Shown in pieces: positions 61,209-64,000 of a stretch of 64,000 nucleotides of DNA. The first letter of the stretch is position 1. Each line of letters starts with the position of its first letter. The position numbers and the translations under genes are program-made. Source of the stretch: Silene conica (Eukaryota; Streptophyta; Magnoliopsida; Caryophyllales; Caryophyllaceae); contig CM055316.2 of assembly GCA_029255685.2 (NCBI GenBank), positions 70,447,237 to 70,511,236 of the forward strand. The letters are read 5' to 3'. Below the pieces are notes generated by a model, which did no database searches, was not told the DNA's origin, and worked only from the letters and a program-made list of their open reading frames with translations.

Positions 61209-62072
61209 TAACCTGTGCCAGAGATGAGAACAAACCTACCTAAGTCCATTGGAATTTGTATATTTGTGAATTCTTTTGCGCAAACTCGGAATACGCTTGG
61301 TTAAATAAGGAGTAGTTTTAATGGCTGATACGAGGCGAAGTTTCCAAGATTCATCGATTGTACATTTGTGAATGGCGAAGTTAGAAGCATATACTCGTCG
61401 AATGGAGTAGCAATACACCTCCATTGTTGTACTTGTGCTGATCAATTATACCATAGTGGAAGAACGACCTCAATTGTGGATGTAGTCACACTTTGTGATG
61501 AACCACGTAAATTTTTGGTGTTTTGTGATTTTTCGTACTTAACCCAACTCGCTTTTGATCGTCGCAAACTCCCATTACAACTTATCCATAGGCCTAGCGT
61601 TTGACTCCGTATAAATTGATAGGTAGAAAAAAGTTAGAAATTTGTTCTGCAAGATTATGGTTTCCAAAACTCGTACACATTTCCCTCAACACCGTACCCT
61701 TTTTTCCTATTTGGTATCTTGGCCCTCTCATTTGTCTCAAAATTAATTGGTTCCGAAACTCCACTTTGGTATACCGACATAACTCTTGAGTATCCTTCGT
61801 AATAATTACATGATGTTCACGTTTGAGTTTTTGCGATCTTCTAAGATTTTTTTGTAATTACATTTCTGTGCGGTCTTTTTTAAAATAAAAGTATCTTTAT
61901 GAAGCTCTTATCGTAATTTTTCATAACAATAACTACAGCCAAAGCTTACAAACTTTGACCATGTATTCCTCCTAAATCGTGTAGAATCAAATAGTATAAC
62001 GAATGATAAATAGTTTGAACGAATATGAATCTTCTCCATTTTTTCTAATATTACAGAGGGAGTAGCATTTCT
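61209..62072. other. CDC20 3' flank
   Basis: The 3' UTR of CDC20 probably covers the first ~250 bp. A TATTCCTCC / GAGGGAGTA pair at about 61963-62068 suggests a decayed Stowaway-type element directly before the duplicated CDC20 segment. No gene seen. Confidence 0.5.
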
Positions 62073-62870
62073 GACTGATTTTTCTATCAATCTTATCAGC
62101 TGGATAGGTTTATACTTTATACCAAACAGATAGGCCATGGATTTCGATTATGCGCATTATATGTTGACACTGATGGTAAGAAAGGCAAGGAAAACCCTGC
62201 TGACTGCTGTTCCTACCTCACCTATAAAAGAGGCGTACCAGAAACTGCTACGGGAGATTTTCAACATGAACAGCCCAATAAATAATTCTCGCATTCAAGA
62301 ACAAGACACTTGCGCCACTAGAATTGATGCCTCAGAATTATGCTTCTGTTCAGCAATCATCCACACATTCCTAAACTACATTCTGCCTCCATCTATTCAT
62401 CAGTTATACTTGAATTTGGACTGTTATATCAGTTTATGGCTTTATGTATAATCTAAGTGACTCGTGCCTTACTTTTCAATTTGAATTTGTATCATCTTTC
62501 AAATTGGTATTTAATGTGTAGACCGCAGAGTGTCTTAATAAAATACATCTTAGATGATTATTACTTGAATTTGTTGGACTGGGGTAGCGGCAATGTTCTT
62601 GCATCAACTGGGTGTATTTCTCAACTTGTAACTGTATCTGATGAGATAGGCTCAGTAACCACTGTGAATTCTGAAGTCCAGCTCTGGGATTCCACTGTCA
62701 ACCCTTTTTTCAATTTCTTGAGTACCCTTTTTTCTACAGCTGCTTTCTTATATTTGTTGTTCCTTGTCTCAGTACTGTAGCTGAGGACACTGAAAGGTGG
62801 GCACGCACGCAGACCGTGTTGGATCAATAGCATGGAACAACCACATCTTAACAACTGCTTCAATGGACGG
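62073..62870 (+). pseudogene. Truncated CDC20 duplicate
   Basis: Begins in a copy of intron 1 (TCTATCAATCTTATCAGCTGGATAGG) and continues through exon 2 ([25 protein letters not shown]), intron 2, part of exon 3 ([28 protein letters not shown]), intron 3 and the start of exon 4 ([14 protein letters not shown]), where similarity stops at about 62870. Small insertions, a frameshift, deletions inside exon 3 and an AG loss at the exon 3 acceptor (TGTGTAGACC) disable it. Because introns are retained, it arose by DNA duplication, not by reverse transcription. Confidence 0.9.
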
Positions 62871-62941
62871 GAATGGATTAGACATAGGATTCTTGATTCT
62901 TACCATATTGGACTTGCAGATGATATTCTTTTTGTCGATCC

Positions 62942-64000
62942 AGGACAAGATTAGTCAACTTACAGATGATATTCTTACCCATATTGGACTTTAAAACTGA
63001 CTGCCGCGAGAACTAGTATTCTTGCAAAAAGGTGGAAGTACTTGTGGACTTGGCAGACTCTGAAAAATTATCCCCGTCCAATCGTTGTTGGTATATTGAT
63101 AAGAAGAAGATCGGACCGCAAGGATACTTGAATTGGGTTAATCAAGTAGTCGATGCACATCGTGGTCCATGTATTACCTACCAAGTTCAGAGTTTTTTTT
63201 GGTGAAGTGGTGGAGCAAGGACATAAGCCAGATTGAGAAATGGGTTAGCTTTGCCGTCCCCAAACGAGTCGAGGAGCTAGACTTGAGGGCTCTTATTTGA
63301 TGGAGATCACTCTCCTAGATTCTCTTTAGGATTTGATATCTTAAACCATTCTATTGCCAACCTTAAATCGCTTAGTATGGAGATCACTCGATATGAGTAA
63401 CAAAACTTTAGAATCTGTTCTGTTGCATTGCCACCTTTTGGAACGGTTGTATGACGATAATCCAAAGACGCTCCACGCCCTGAACATTGTATCCTACAAG
63501 TTGAAGCATTTGACCCTTGGCAATTGTGGTAATCTGAAAGCGCTTGGCGAAGCTTTCTATTTGTCCGTGACTGAGTATATAATCTTTACTCTCTGAATTT
63601 CAGAACCGGAGTTATCTTATGTTAACACTCACAACGACTTTGATCAATTCCGTGCTTCGCAGATGAAGGCTTTCTTACCTACTACTGGGTGGACTATTCA
63701 TCTCCCTTGGGAAAGTGACGGGTTTTTCCCGCACGTCAAGCAACTCACCTTGACCGTCATGTATATTCTCCGGTCTCTTCATACGTGCATGTCCAATGTT
63801 GCATGAGCTTAAGCTACAAGTATGTCTACCTCTTAGTTTACAACTTATATATGCAATCCATTGTTCTAGACTTCTAGATCTGCTTTACTGGTCTATTACT
63901 GCTTTACCTCTTAATAAAATAGGTATTCACACACTCGTGCCTCTTAAATGCACGCTTTTCCGATGAGAAGCTTCCTAGTTCCTCCACCCAACTTCTACGA
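62942..64000 (+). pseudogene. F-box/LRR (FBD-type) protein, broken, runs off the window
   Basis: DKISQLTDDILTHI followed, after a stop, by RTSILAKRWKYLW marks an F-box start (62948-63045). Further on, KWVSFAVPKRVEELDL (63235-63285) and TLESVLLHCHLLERL with LKHLTLGNCGNLKAL (63400-63545) are leucine-rich-repeat stretches of plant F-box/LRR proteins, which serve as SCF ubiquitin ligase substrate receptors. Stops and frame changes occur at several points (about 62992, 63118, 63298 and 63595). The piece preceding the F-box (62880-62940) repeats part of it. The right end is cut by the window. Confidence 0.75.

Overview
The window is nuclear DNA from a flowering plant, most likely a eudicot. It is AT-rich, its genes have many short exons with GT-AG introns, and it carries plant-type transposons and genes (Tat and Athila LTR elements, CACTA, Helitrons, TERC, a plant-type CDC20). 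The species cannot be fixed from the sequence. Most of the window is transposon-derived.

Layout. 0.1-7.4 kb: a recently inserted non-autonomous Athila-like LTR element (LTRs at 111-1609 and 5974-7370, tRNA-Asp primer site, hardly any coding capacity). 7.4-18.9 kb: a decayed Tat-type Ty3/gypsy element on the minus strand whose gag gene is split by a 4.9-kb CACTA transposon (12502-17383). That CACTA element carries exon fragments of host genes (a TerC-family membrane protein, an aspartic protease and unidentified pieces). 19.8-21.9 kb: a small minus-strand gene encoding a BRF1/TFIIIB-like zinc ribbon. 24.0-30.7 kb: a nearly full-length LINE with a 43-A tail but broken frames. 31.7-37.8 kb: an apparently intact 11-exon phospholipid scramblase-family gene on the minus strand. 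38.4-39.0 kb: a LINE relic. 40.1 kb: a Helitron 3' end.

40.2-49.6 kb: two copies of a ~727-bp MITE-like element bracket a 7.9-kb segment that holds a LINE fragment, a Ty1/copia fragment, a RING-H2 gene and a 5'-truncated alkenal reductase gene. The outer flanks of the two copies match each other, and so do the inner flanks. The last bases of the LINE, with its poly(A), lie at the far end of the segment. The segment is therefore circularly permuted, as expected if a DNA circle had integrated by recombination between the two elements. This is the most unusual structure in the window.

55.1-56.1 kb: a gluconokinase gene (four coding exons). 57.7-58.4 kb: a Helitron tail with a helicase remnant. 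59.0-61.2 kb: an intact five-exon CDC20 gene (APC/C activator) with a G2/M-type MSA promoter motif. It is followed by a decayed, intron-containing CDC20 duplicate (62.1-62.9 kb) and an F-box/LRR pseudogene that runs off the end.

The cellular genes do not form a pathway. They are housekeeping or regulatory genes (cell-cycle control, RING E3, carbonyl detoxification, gluconate phosphorylation, membrane/mitochondrial function) scattered among repeats. Exon boundaries were worked out by hand from splice consensus, reading frame and remembered family similarity. No database search was run.
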